Positions 37,643 to 49,214 of a stretch of DNA of 64,000 bases are shown here, piece by piece. The position numbers were made by a program, and so were the translations under genes. Each line of letters begins with the position of its first letter. Positions within the stretch are counted from its first letter, which is position 1. Below the pieces are notes generated by a model, which was not told the DNA's origin, searched no databases, and saw only the letters and a list, made by a program, of their open reading frames with translations. The DNA comes from Nepenthes gracilis (lineage: Eukaryota; Streptophyta; Magnoliopsida; Caryophyllales; Nepenthaceae), in contig BSYO01000022.1 of NCBI GenBank assembly GCA_033239525.1, positions 11,666,923 through 11,730,922 on the forward strand, read 5' to 3'.

Positions 37643-38616
37643 GGATGCGACTTGAATCTAAATTTTGAACAGATTTGGATCAAGCTGTCCGTCGGATTCC
37701 GATTTTGTCCACTGACTCTCGGATTTTGCATACCACAACTTCAAACAGGAGGTCAGGTGACGGCGGGATGTGATCCCACCGAAAATATTCTGACACTCAA
37801 GTCAGTAATTAGCTTTCTGAAGATAAGAATGTGGATATAGAGGATGCAGTATGAATGCTGATGAGTGTCTGTGGATATGGGAATGCACTCGTAGAGAGAG
37901 TGACTTTGGATACTTGTGAGGGGTAGATTCTCTAAGTACTGAGTTTGCTTAGTAGTAGAGAGAGCGTTGAGATGCTCGAGTGTCTAAAAGCCTCTGAGAG
38001 TTTTGAAATTGCTTGAGAGCTTTTGTGGGTAAGAGAAGACGTGCCTTCAAAGGGAGCTTCCATAGCCGTTTATAGTTATCGACCATTAGCTGCCTTTCTT
38101 ATGTAGCAAGGCTGGATGCCCGCCTGCTGTGTGGATCGTTATCTTTCCTGCATTGGTATGAGAGCCATTCATGGATGTAACGGTTAAGGAGGCCAATCTC
38201 ATTCATTCTGCATTTTGTAACTGTTAGGATTTCTAATAGATTGTGCGTAGATTCTAGCGCCCTCCTCTCGGAATGTGTTTTGATTCTAGAGGTGATATTG
38301 TAGTGAAGCTTGTCTTCTTTAAAGATGCAAAAAATTAGGACAGACAACAATTGTGACTTGAAGATGGACACGTGGGCAAATCTGGGCTTGGGCCACGTGC
38401 GTCCTAAGCCTCAACCGATCTACTGGCCACTTTTCTAGTCAACGGAAGTGTTGACCGTCCTGGGCTCAAATGGGCCATCCTAATTTTGAGCCTTTGCCGG
38501 CCAACTTGCTTCTCGTCCGATCAACAGCAGCATTAACCGCCTAGACAGAAATGAGCCGTTGAGGACTTGGGTCGTTTCCTCCTTTGTGGGCCAACCCGTT
38601 ACTGGCCTTCCTATCA
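37643..38616 (-). repeat. T2 3' LTR
   Basis: 974 bp, collinear with the T2 5' LTR halves (45397-45829 and 48673-49214). For example, TAGCAAGGCTGGATGCCCGC occurs in both. Minus-strand start is TGATAGGAAGGCC. Confidence 0.85.
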
Positions 38617-38631
38617 CTAACCCCCATATTG
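38617..38631 (-). other. T2 polypurine tract
   Basis: The minus strand reads ATATGGGGGTTAG directly before the 3' LTR, the place and composition expected for the second-strand primer. Confidence 0.6.
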
Positions 38632-38773
38632 GTGGTCTGAAACTCTATCCTCTAGTATGTTTATGATGGGACGCGTTTGGTTGTGTAACTTATACGGGTC
38701 ATTCTGATGAGGAAACTAGTTGCGACTCTTGGTTTGCTGGTTATGTTGCTTGCGACTGTTGACCATAACATCA

Positions 38774-38960
38774 AGATCCAGAGAACTGAGCCATAGGAAG
38801 TATTGACCAAATTTGTTGACCGTCCCAACCAGAATCCGAAGAATTGGCTAAAGAGAGTATTGATCGGATTCATTGATTATCCTGATAAGAATCCGGAGAA
38901 CTGGCTGAAGAGAGTTGATCGAATTCGTTGATTGTTCTAGTAAGAATCCGAAGAACTGGT
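38774..38960. repeat. 57-bp tandem repeat in the T2 3' UTR
   Basis: ATCC(A/G)GAGAACTGGCTGAAG-like units start near 38776, 38834, 38891 and 38946 (periods 58, 57, 55). Each is followed by a TTGATCGGATTCGTTGAT-like block. Confidence 0.75.
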
Positions 38961-39450
38961 GCAAATTGAATCGACGTGCTATTAGGCCTCCAGATTGTTA
39001 GTTAAAAAGTTTACTATGTGTCAACATGTATTGAGTTTATGATCCCGGTAATTGATTTTCCAGAAGATCTGATTCGACTGTGTCCTCTTTGAAAGCGAAG
39101 CGTGTTCGTAATGATGGACACACCTTTCAATGCGTTGCCTTACTCCAACGGCTGCGTGCCTTTATAGAAATTGTTCATCCATTCAAAATTTCAACGCTTT
39201 CCTTCTTTGAAAATTTCTAAGTCCTTGAGGAGACATCAAGGAACTCTGACGTTGTATTAAGCTGGTTTTGTACTTGAGAATGAGTTGAGGCCTGTGTGGC
39301 TCTACCCATATGTGATCCTAGTTGGCCATCTTTTGGAAGGAGCACTTTGCTCCCGATTTGTCCATTGTCGTAGACTGATCGTGCTATCTCCTGTTGGATG
39401 AGGTTGTTACGCGTGCTGTTTAAGCATCCTAAGGTTTAGTATTAGACCAC

Positions 39451-39676
39451 AAATGGGTCACTTGGATGACCAATGCTTTATTCGATCGCTTACGGGTCGC
39501 CTAAATGACTAGGATTTAATTCAACTACTTACAGGTCGCGTGGATAACCAATGTTTAATCGGACTACTTATGAGCCGCTTGGATGAGTAGGGTTTAATTT
39601 GAACGCTTGTGAGCTGCATGGATATTAGGGTTTAACCAACTGCTTATGGGCTACCTAGATGACCATAGTTTAATTA
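39451..39676. repeat. 39-bp tandem repeat in the T2 3' UTR, about six units
   Basis: Units of the form GGGTCGCTTGGATGACCAA ... TTTAATTCGAC. The GGTC/GAGC anchor falls at about 39455, 39495, 39534, 39573, 39611 and 39649 (period 38-40). Tandem repeats in the 3' UTR are a known feature of Tat/Ogre elements. Confidence 0.8.
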
Positions 39677-40280
39677 TGAGCGGGTAAAAATTCGTCTGAC
39701 TTGGAGACAGTTTAGGTTGTTTATTTTGTGTATCTTGTAAGTAAGCATTCACATGAAAAAAGAAAAAGAAAGAAAAGAGAAACATGGCACAATGCAAATG
39801 AGAAAAGGAATTTTCTTTTATTAATTATAATGAATGTTACAAGCATACTTCATGCCATACAGATGGCCTATATGGGTTCTCACTAGTAATAACGCTTCAG
39901 GTGGACCGCATTCTAGGTCCATGGGACTAACTTGCCATTATGGATTCGAAATTTACATGCTCTATTTCGCAGAACGGTAGAGACTAGAAACAGGCCTTCC
40001 TAATTCGGAAAAAGTTTATTCCAATTGGTTATCTTGCCTGTAACCTCTATATTTCATAAGACCAGGTCTCTAACTTTGAATTGCCTCGTTTTCACTTTTT
40101 TTGTTATAATAGCGAGCGCCTCGTTACTTGTAGGTTGCCGTATACATCCTGGTTGTATCGTGGGCTTCTTCCAGTAAGTCTAGGTGTTCCCGATCTTTTG
40201 AGAGTTACCAAGTGGATTGAAGGTTTTGACCGAAAACTTGGAATCCCAATCTTAGCCATAATTATTGCTTCAGTGCCGTA

Positions 40281-40960
40281 TCAGAGGTTGAAGGGTGTCT
40301 CGTAAGTTGGTTCCTTAGGAATCATCCAGTATAACAATAGGATGGAGGGCAGCTCGTCGACCCAGGAGCCCTCTGCGTCCTTCAACTTGGTCTTCAAACC
40401 ATGGAATAGCGTACGGTTGGTGACCTCTACCTGTCCATTTACTTGGGGATATGCTATCGAAGTATGGATCAATCTGATGTCCAAATTAGTCTAATATTTG
40501 GTGAAGCGCTTTGCAAAGAATTGGATTCTGTTGTCGATTACGATAACCACAGAAATGTCAAATCTGCTTACTATATTCTAGCGGACAAATTCCAGCGCAC
40601 TTTGCTATGTGATCTTAGCCAGTGGGGCGGTTTCAATTCATTTGGTGAAGTAGTCTATACCCATAAATTAAATTTTCTTTGCCCGATTGCCATTGGAAAT
40701 GGATTGAAAATATCAAGCCCCCATTGCGAGAAAGGTTAAGGAACTTGGAGGGATCTTAACTCCGCGGGTGGCTGGTGGTGGAGATTGACATAGAGCTAGC
40801 AATTTTCGCACTTCTTCACAAACTCTAGGGCGTCCTTCCTCATTGTTGGCCTATAATATCCATGGTGCATGACTTTGAATGCAAAAACCAGTGTGTGATC
40901 CGCATATTTCGAGGTGGACTTCACTCAATGTGTAGTCAGCCTCCACAAGAGTAAGACACC
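40281..40960 (-). pseudogene. T2 integrase
   Basis: The last 67 codons (40484-40281) read through IAYPQVNGQVEVTNRTLFHG and GSWVDELPSILLLYW, the C-terminal part of the catalytic core. Upstream, in other frames, are ADYTLSEVH and HAPWIL pieces of the HHCC zinc-binding region, a DYFTKWIE-like block near 40650 and VIDNRIQF. The second catalytic Asp (DNRIQF) and the Glu (NGQVE) therefore remain. At least three frameshifts or stops break the reading, and the zinc-binding region is badly degraded. It would normally insert the cDNA into the chromosome. Confidence 0.75.
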
Positions 40961-41354
40961 AGAGATACGAAGTCGAGTATCCATAGCGATATAGCTGTCC
41001 GTCGACTATGGTGTACTAGTTGACCATCTTCCTAATCCGCTTAGCCACGTCCATGTTATCTGGCAGTGTCCGTCTTACCAGATACCTCAAACATGGTGTC
41101 ATCTAGTTTTCAGAGTCGGAGAGTTACATGGCTTCTTGTTCCTCCGTGTTGGAAGTATTCAAGACTTCCCTCATATTCTTTGAGCACTATTCTGGCTTTT
41201 CAACTGCCGCTGCTCTAGCAAGTTGGTGGGCCTTTCAGTTCTTAGTTTTAGGGACATAGACCAGGTTCAACTTGTCGAATCTCTGGATGGCGTCCTTCGC
41301 CTTAGCCAGGTATTTGGCCAAAAGAGGGTTGCATGCCTCAAAATTTTTGTAGAT

Positions 41355-41666
41355 CTAATTAACGACTAACTCTGAGTCATTGCAAACAGTTGGCCGCCTA
41401 GCAGAACATTCTTTGGCTAGTTGCAATTTAGCTAATAAGGTTTCGTATTTGACAATGTTATTAGTGGTCGAAAAATTGAGTCTAAGGGAGTATTTCACCT
41501 CAAACCCGTTTGGGGTCCTTAGGACCACTCTGACACCGCTGCCTAAGTTGGTAGATGATCCGTCCATGTTGAGAACCCATTCTGGCTCTTTTGGGTGGTG
41601 ATCCATGTCCCTAGTAGGGTGCTTATCGACGATTGGGGTCGTGGTTTTGGCGATAAAGTTGGCCAA
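41355..41666 (-). pseudogene. T2 second (archaeal-type) RNase H
   Basis: About 104 codons without a stop: WVLNMDGSSTNLGSGVRVVL, VKYSLRLNFSTTNN, ETLLAKLQLAKE and NDSELVVN. This is the additional archaeal-type RNase H domain that defines Tat/Ogre elements, lying between the RT-linked RNase H and integrase. The first Asp (MDGSS) and the NDSELV Asp are present. The family's catalytic Glu in NNEAEYEAL is Lys here (NNIVKYETL), so activity is unlikely. Confidence 0.82.
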
Positions 41667-41741
41667 AGCTTGCCTCTGGATGGCTGGTTTGGGTTAGAAT
41701 TCGATGTCGAACTCTTTCAACTCGATGGCCCACTTAGCCAG

Positions 41742-42086
41742 CTATCCGAAAATATTAGGTTTCTGGAGGATACTGTTTAGTGGCTGGTCAGTCAGAACGA
41801 TCACGTGATGAGCTTGGAAATAGGATCTCAACTTTTGGACTGAGAAAACGAGTGCCAAAGTAAGCTTCTCAGTACGCGGGTAGCGTGTCTTTGTGTTGGT
41901 CAACATTTTACTCATATAGTACACCGGCCGCTGAGAGTCGGAGTCCTGGCGTATGAGGATAGAGCTAAGAGCCACCTCTAACATCGCCAAGTAGAGGTAC
42001 AATTCTTCTCCGTATCTAGGTGATGTCAGTAACGGTGGATTCACCAAGTACTGCTTCAACTCATCGAAAGTTGTCTGACACTCCAC
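41742..42086 (-). pseudogene. T2 RT-linked RNase H
   Basis: A 114-codon frame with TFDELKQYLVNPPLLTSPR at the RT-RNase H junction, RPVYYMSKMLTNTKTRYP and SYFQAHHVIVLTDQPL. It follows the RT frame across a single stop/frame break (42087-42089). It is one of the best-preserved parts of T2. Confidence 0.85.
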
Positions 42087-42089
42087 AGC

Positions 42090-42959
42090 CTACTGGAAAC
42101 CATTTGCTTTACTACCTCTCAGAGCCTTGAAGAAAGATTCATATTTGTCTCCCGACTTTGCCAAGAAATGGGACAGTGTCACTAGCCGTCCGGTTAGCCT
42201 ATGGATATCCTTAACAGTCCATGGCGGAGACATGTTCATGAGGGCCTTGACCTTATCTGGGTTTGTTTTGATCCCTCGTTGAGAGACGATGAAGCTCAGG
42301 AACTTTCTTGAGGACACCCTGAATATAAACTTTGAAGTATTTAACTTCATCTGGTGTGTGCGGAGTACCTCGAAAGATTCAACCAGATCGCGAATATGGT
42401 CGCTCGTGGTTTTACTCTTGACGAGTATGCTGTCAACATACACCTCCATATTGCGGTCGATCTGCTTCTCGAACATATTGTTCATAAGTCTTTGATAAGT
42501 AGTGCATGCGTTCTTCAAACCGAAAGGTATAACCTTATAGCAGTAGGTGTCTTGGTCGGTCATGAACGAGGTGTGCTGATCATCCTCTGAATTTATCTGG
42601 ATCTGGTTATAGCCCTAATATGTATCCATGAAACTCAGCAGCTCGTATCCAGAAGTCGAGTTCACCAACAAGTTAATCCTTGGCAAAGGGAAGCTATCTT
42701 TTGGGTAGGTTTTATTAACATCGGTGAAATCGATGCACATCCGTCATTTTTTGCTACTTTTCTTTACCAGGACGATATTAGAGAGTTGATTCGGGTATTG
42801 AACTTCTTTGATGAAGCTGACGTCTAGTAGGTTCTTCACCTTTTTCTGGATGGCTACGAGTTTCTCCACGGAGTGGTTCCTCCGCTTCTGTTTGACGGGC
42901 TTACAGTCGGGATTGAGACTCAACTTATGGATCATTACTCTAACCAATATCTTAGACAT
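42090..42959 (-). pseudogene. T2 reverse transcriptase
   Basis: 42959-42744 gives the N-terminal part (KQKRRNHSVEKLVAIQKKVK, SNIVLVKKSSKK). The middle continues DFTDVNKTYPKDSFPLPRI and LLSFMDTY, stop, GYNQIQI. 42563-42090 gives YKVIPFGLKNACTTYQRLMN and GGIKTNP-type motifs (here RGIKTNPDKVKAL). The catalytic box, normally YVDD, reads EVYVDSILVKS, so the second active-site Asp is Ser. Together with an in-frame TAG and a broken junction this makes the enzyme inactive. Confidence 0.87.
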
Positions 42960-43496
42960 GTTAGTGGGTGTCCACCCGAAAATATCAGTGTTCTATCTCA
43001 AGAACGCTATCAGCTTTTTACGCAGGGGTCTGGCAAGTGAGCCCTCAATTTGCACACACCTCTCCGGGTCTTCCGAATTTAATAGTACTAGGTTGGTGGC
43101 CTCGCCGAACTGTGTCTACTGCAAGGTTGTTTCGTCTCGATGGTCTAATTCTACCTGCAGCCTTCTGTTATTGCTTAGGGCAATTTAGGACATGTAACAT
43201 GTTTGCATGCTACACAACACTTCATTGATACTATATGCTGTTGAAAATTTTATTTTTAAATGCAATATTAAGGTAACGGTTCTCTGTGTATGGGTAGCTC
43301 AATACTATATTAACGCTGCTAGGTACGGCTAGCCTAGGATAGCATTGTATACGGAAGGCAGGTCAACAACCAGGAAGGTGAGTGTATGACTCACCGTCCT
43401 AGGGTATGTGCACAGGGTGACCTCTAACTGTATCACTCCTTGGACAGCCACAAGTTTGTTGTCTAGGCCATATAGTGGCCCTTCGACAGGTTTCAA

Positions 43497-43697
43497 TTAA
43501 TTCTTTTTAAGTTCGAGTTTAAAGAAGGTATGGAGATAAAGTAAATCTTTTGAATTTTTGTTATCAATGAAAACTCGTTTCAATTGGTAGTCCAAGGTAC
43601 CGTCTGAAACGAGTACAGGTACAATAAGGGGATCAGTGTGTGGAAAAATTACATGACCCATATCACTATTACTAAAGCTAATGACATTCTCTTCCAC
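43497..43697 (-). pseudogene. T2 aspartic protease remnant
   Basis: ISFSNSDMGHVIFPHTDPLI and RVFIDNKNSKDLLYLHTFFK match the SF...D......PH.DALV and VLVDtGSSVDILY...F regions of Tat proteases. The active-site D-T/S-G reads D-N-K, so the protease is dead. Confidence 0.7.
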
Positions 43698-43949
43698 TCG
43701 CTGCTTCTTTTACCCAACTTATCACTCCTTGTGATCTACTTTGGTCTTGGGTGATCAGGTAGTGATCATGTTAACCACTCCAACCGCGACCCGATTCCGT
43801 GGTTGGGGCGGATCTGGTCCTTCCTCGCTTGAGGTGCCGAAACTCTACCCAAGATTCTTGATGAACTTGGTGAGATAGCCCCTCTGGATGAGTTCTTTAA
43901 TCTCTCGCTGGAGTGTCTTATAATCCTCTATAGTGTGTCTCAGAGATTT

Positions 43950-44321
43950 TTAAAAATCGTAATATTTTACAAAATTTCCTCCCTTCATGTTCTTCAATGG
44001 ATTGGGCCACTTGAGTAACTTCTCCACATAGATATGCATAAGGACATTGGACCGTGTGTCGGTTAGAGGAGTTAGGTTGACCGACCTGTACTCTCTACGG
44101 TCCAGTGCTTCGGTCCTATGTAGCTTCCGGAGGAGATTGTCACCACCACCGTTCTTCCTCTTTTCATTGGCTAGGAAAGAGCGAGGTTGGTCGTTCCTAT
44201 CAGGATACTTTGCCTCGTTGGCCTCTTCGGTAGCTGTGCAGGCCATGGTGATGGACTCTACTTCCTGAAAGATCTGCGGGCACCTGTGGGCTAGGTGCCT
44301 GAAGAATTCTCTGTGTGCCAA
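43950..44321 (-). pseudogene. T2 gag C-terminal part
   Basis: 124 codons with ESITMACTATEEANEAKYPD and VNLTPLTDTRSNVLMHI...LKWPNPLK, the region between the gag core and the zinc finger in Tat elements. The zinc finger that should follow (C.FH...GH.T..C) is degenerate after the frame break: its Cys-Phe-His start reads KYYDF. Confidence 0.72.
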
Positions 44322-44614
44322 TGCGGAGATGAACCTGTCAAACTTTATCTCCTCGATGAGTTTGGGGATCCTTCTGGCCTCTACTGTAAAGCGCTCCAGG
44401 AACTTTCTTGAGTTCTCTCCCTACCTCTACTTGATGTGAGAGAGATGCCACGACTGTTTCTCTTCCTGGTGGCTAGAAGAGTATTGAGCTAGTAATAGAT
44501 CAGTGAGTCCATGGAAACTCGGATTGAGTTTGATGGGAGTCGATGGAACCAGATTCGGACATCTTCCTTCAATGTGAGAGGGAAGCAACGGCACAATGTC
44601 GTATCCTCCAAGCC

Positions 44615-44863
44615 TTAAAAACTCATATGGGTGTGAAAGTGATCCATGTGATCTGTGCTCCCATCGTAAGAATCCAGTACTGACATTTTAAACTTGGCTG
44701 GCAATTGATGATTCAAGATCTTAGTAGTGATGGGAGATCTCTTCAAATTAGTGGCGTGCTTGTTGTCATCTTCAAACATGCAATTCCAAATCATCTCAAC
44801 TTTTGCCTCTACTTGGGAGGCGTTTCCAGATCTCTTAAAGTTGAGGTGGGTCCTCAACTTCAT
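44615..44863 (-). pseudogene. T2 gag core, N-terminal part
   Basis: 83 codons including ATNLKRSPITTKILNHQLPA and KFKMSVLDSYDGSTDHMDHF. It is collinear with the T3 gag at 63038-63277 (SPFTVKILNHPMPAKFKMPALDSYD). It is broken before the LKG.AR.WF motif. Confidence 0.75.
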
Positions 44864-45376
44864 TTTTTCAACACTGTCGTTGGGGGATTGGATGATCCTA
44901 GAAGCTCCCTCTTGAGCCTGAGGCTTAGGCTATTCACAGTCAGTATCGAGAATTCCTCCTCTCTGGGCTCTCATCCGGAGCCCCACAGCACAAGCGCCCC
45001 TCGAGCCTTAGATGGCTTTGGGTGTTGGAGGCCTTTGGAGTATGAGAGTTGCCCAATTTCACAGCCTTCTTGGCCGGCTTCTTCTTCCTCTGACCTCCTC
45101 TCTGGAGGCAAAAACAGGAACTGAGGAGGGCGGAGCCCCCTGCTTCTTCTTACCCTTGCGAGTGGAGAGCATCTGAAGCATTCCGAACTTGTTGCTACTC
45201 TGGTCCGCTAGGTTTTTGAAAAATGGTACGGGAGGCTCTCCATCTAGGTTACCAGCAGGGTGGTCATGATCCGAGAAGGCACCATCTCGAGCTGGAGCGC
45301 TAGCTTAGGCTATGGTGTTCACCATTCTAATTGATAGTACTAGTTTTGAAGATGAAGGTGGTTAGCTTTTTGTTAG

Positions 45377-45396
45377 CTTCCTACAGACGGTGATAA
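45377..45396 (-). other. T2 primer-binding region
   Basis: The minus strand just inside the 5' LTR reads TTATCACCGTCTGTAGGAAG. It is collinear with TTGGCACTGTCTGTGGGAAG at 62382-62401 in T3, the position of the primer site. Confidence 0.65.
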
Positions 45397-45829
45397 TATT
45401 ACATCCTTAATCCAAATTTCGAACAGATTTGGGTCGAGCTATTCGTCGGATTCCGATTTTGTCTATTGAGTCTTAGATCTTGCACGCCATAATTTCAAAC
45501 AGGAGGTCAGGTAACGGTGGGATGTGATCCCATCGAAAATATTTCGATACTCAAATTAGTAATTAGCCTTCTGAAGATAAGAAGATAGATGTAGAGGATG
45601 AAGTATGAATGCTAATGAGTGTTTGTGGACATGGGAATGCACTCGTAGAGAGAGTGGTTTTGGATTCTCGTGAGGAGCAGACTCTCTAAGTACTGAGTTC
45701 ACTTAGTAGTAGAGAGAGAGCGTTGGGATGCTCGAGTGTCTAAGAAACTCTTAGTGCTTTAAGATTGCTTAAGAGCTTTTGTAGACAAGTGAATGCATGC
45801 CTTTGAAGGGAGATTCTATGGCTTTTTAT

Positions 45830-46058
45830 TGTAACACCCCAAATAATTTTAATTTTATTATTTAGTTGAGATAATTATGTTTAGTAATTTTAAACATAAA
45901 ATTTTATAATTCGGGCTGAAAATATGAATTTGAGGTATATGGACTGTTAAATTGGGTTTAGATATTTGGGTATAATAAATTAGAGTATTTGGATTAAGGA
46001 TTTAGGAATAATCGTAGGGTCACTTAATTAAATTTAGAGTAATTTATGAAATTAATTT

Positions 46059-46089
<31 letters not shown>

Positions 46090-48667
46090 TAATAAAGGAA
46101 CGAAACAAAACGGGAGAAGAAAAGAAAGAAAGGAAAGAAAAAAAGGAAAAAGGGAGGAAAAGAAAAAGGAAAGAAAGAAGGAAAAGGAAAAGAAAGAAAA
46201 GAAAAGAAGGAAGGTAGAGAGGAAAGAAAAAGGAAGGAAAGAAAAGGGGAGAGAGGGAACACGGTCGGTGGCGATGAAGAAGGAAAGAGGGATACAACGC
46301 TCATGTAAAACCCTAAGTCGCCTCTTCACTATTTAGGGTGGTAGTAGGGTTAAGGAAGGGGAGAACGAACGGGGGAGAAGGAAACGCACGAAGCCGAAGG
46401 AAGCCGTTGTCGCCGTCGTTGCCTCTGCTGTTACCGTTGTCAACCTTGCTGCCGATGCCGCGTCTATTTAAGGTCGCCGCTGCTGTTGGTGCCGAAGCCG
46501 AAGCCAAAGCCAAAGTCACTTCTAACCCTAGCCGGGTTACAGTAATTAGGCAAGTGAACCTCTCTACTGTCATTTCTACTCAATTTGCAAGTGAATCCTT
46601 CCACTGTCGTTCTTCTTGAAATTTCAAGTGAAATCCTCATAATGTTCCCTTCCTTACTCGGTAATTTCTTGGATTGTTGTGGTGCTCTGTTCTAGCAGAA
46701 AGAATCTGTGGATGAAGGAATTATAAATTTGGGATTAAATTATGGGTGTATTGCTATGTGTGGTTGTGTGAGTAGATGGTGATTCGATCGATCTATGTGT
46801 GTGGGTGTATTGCTGTGTATGGTTGTGTGAGTAGATGCTGATTTGATCGATCTGTGTGTGTGGGTGTTCTGTGTGTGCTTTGTGTGGTGATTCAATCAAT
46901 GTTGACACTGTGGGCATGAGAGGGTGCAGAAGTAGTAAAGCTGCTATGTGTGTGTTGTGTGTTTGGGTATGGAAAAGCAGTAGGTACTACTGTCTGTGTG
47001 TATTGTGTATAGTTGTGCTGGTGTGGGTGTGCACGGCTAGAGTAGCTGTGTGTGTGTGTGTGTTTTGGGTGTGTGTAAGCGCGTGGGTGTGGAGAAGCAG
47101 GTAACTGCTGCGTGCCGTGTGTGTGTGTTGGTGTGTGTGGTGTGGGCAGTAGGTGTAGATGGGTGTGTGACTATATATATATATATATATATTCAAATGT
47201 TGTGTGTGTGTGTATATATATATATATATACATATTTATATCGGTTAGCATATGTGGGTGAGGATGTGTCTATGGGTATATGTGATAGTAGAATGGATGT
47301 AAATTATTATAAATGGATTGTCTATGGAAAAATTCGATAACGTGACCATGAATGTTTAATTTTAGCAGATGGGTAGGTTGTTGATAATAATGATAATAAA
47401 ATAATGTGTTGGAATTAGTTAATTTATATGTTGGCCTTAGTTGTAAATATCGCACCGAAACGGAATGGAAGAATAGTTAAGTGGTTGAGTTAAGCACATA
47501 AATCTTATCTCGGTCTATGTTCATTCTTTATTTGTTCCATGATGAGTTCCTTTGTGTTAGATTTGATGGAGTGAGTACGGCCCATGTCAGCACCGAACGA
47601 CATTCCTATCATTAATATTGCAAAGCCTTCTTTGCATTATACTCGGTTGTATGAGTATTTAAATTGTTGGATTTCTACGGTTAAGGTTGAGGAGAGTGAA
47701 TGAAAATATTAAGGTATCTGGTCGAATGGGAGGTTACGGTATTTTAATGTGGTCTACGCTTATCAAATATTGATTTTCGTATCATGGTGATAATGAGGCT
47801 TATTGTTTAATGTGGATGGATACTTATAACCATGCGACCATCGTAGGAGATGATATCAGTGATATCATTTGGCGAAAGGTACCACAGATGGTATCAGCAT
47901 GCTATGGGTACATCCACTGGGAGGACTGTAGAGGTAGTTGGATACCATGGATAACCTCGCTGCACTTACCTAGCCGTTGGGAGCGTAAATGCGCGGCCTT
48001 TGGTTCACGGCAGCAGAATAAGATCCAAGGAGATTCTTGTTATCTCGTACAGTGGTAACCTCGTATTGAGTTGATGATCGGATTCGACGGGATCCATATT
48101 ACTTTCTTGATACTTAGCCGTTCGCGTGGTCTTCAGGTCGTGGACACGGCATATTATTTAGTCTTGAACAGTGGTTGTTATATTACCTACTATTATTAAT
48201 TTTATTCATTATTTTATTGTCCGAGATGCTTAATTGTACTTATCTATTGTTGATTATATTTACTTGCTGGGCATTTGGCTCACCATTGTGTTTTATTGGC
48301 TCCAGATTAAACAGGTTGACATCAGAATAAAAGAGATCATGTGACTTTTGGGTAGCCATCATATAGCGGTGATATCAGAGTTCGAGGCTCCCATGATTAA
48401 TATCTTAGACTTTTCGTTATTAAGTAATCTTTAGATATTTATCAGATATCTCATATATGAAATTTGATATTTTGGGACATCATTTATTAAAGTTATTGAT
48501 TATTACTATTATAATATTTAATTAATTGTGCATTTATGAGGTTTATTGATGATGTTCTTAATGATGTTGAGTTCATTAATGACGTATAATTAATGATTTT
48601 AGATGATTTAAGATTTTCACCGTGACGGTCCAGGCCAGGTTCAGGGATCCGAGCTCCGGTCACCACA
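45830..48667 (+). mobile_element. Solo LTR nested in the T2 5' LTR, exact TSD tttat
   Basis: Starts TGTAACACCCC and ends GGTCACCACA. The duplication tttat occurs at 45825-45829 and 48668-48672, and the interrupted T2 LTR sequence resumes on both sides. It contains AAT/ATT (46061-46094), a GA-rich strand to about 46255, a GT-rich block (46740-47160) and TA runs (47170-47230). It has no interior, so it formed by LTR-LTR recombination of a long-LTR Ty3/gypsy element. It is younger than T2. Confidence 0.92.
46061..46255. repeat. AAT/ATT microsatellite and purine tract
   Basis: (AAT)n then (ATT)n at 46061-46094, followed by about 160 bp of almost pure A and G on plus. It produces spurious Lys/Glu/Arg-rich and Phe/Ser-rich frames. 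Confidence 0.85.
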
Positions 48668-49214
48668 TTTATAACCATGGATCATTGGTTGTCTTCCTTA
48701 TATAGCAAGGCTGGATGCCCGCCTACTGTGTGGATCATTGCCTTCCTACGTTTGCATGAGCGCTATTCCTAGCCGTAATGGTCAAGGAGGTTGATCTCAT
48801 ACCTTCTACGTTTTGTAACCGTTAAAGTTTTAAGCAGATCGTGTGTGGATTCTGGCATCTTTTTCTTGAGATGTGTTTTGATTTTGGAGGTGACCGTTAT
48901 AGCGAATGTTGCCTTCTTTGGAGATGTGAAAAATCAGGGCAGACGACCGTTGTGGCTTGAAGATAGATATGTGGGCCAATCTTGACTTGGGTCGCATGCG
49001 TCCTGGATTTCAACGGGTTTACGGTCACTTATCTAGTCAATGGAAGCATTGACTGTCCTGGACTCAAATGAGTCATCCTGATCTTAGACCTCTGCTGGCC
49101 TAGTTGCTTCTCATCCGATCAACGGCAGCGTTAACCGCCTAAGTAGAAATGGGCCAATAAGGATTTGGGTCGTTTTCTCTTTTATGGGCCAGCTTGTTAT
49201 TGGCATCCCCATTA

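Larger units (their letters stand above)
37643..49214 (-). mobile_element. T2: Tat-type Ty3/gypsy retrotransposon with nested solo LTR
   Basis: On the minus strand: 5' LTR (49214-45397, split by a 2.84-kb solo LTR), primer-binding region, gag, protease, RT, RNase H, second archaeal-type RNase H, integrase, a 3' untranslated region of about 1.6 kb with two tandem repeats, polypurine tract, 3' LTR (38616-37643). The flanks gtctc (37638-37642) and gtttc (49215-49219) agree in 4 of 5 bases. Without the nested LTR it is about 8.7 kb. Order and dual RNase H place it in the Tat lineage. Stops, frameshifts and active-site changes make it non-autonomous. Confidence 0.88.
45397..49214 (-). repeat. T2 5' LTR, split by a nested solo LTR
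   Basis: The halves 45397-45829 and 48673-49214, joined, match the 3' LTR (37643-38616). The minus-strand start reads TAATGGGGATGCCAATAAC (family start TGATGGG). Divergence between the two LTRs is moderate. Confidence 0.82.
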
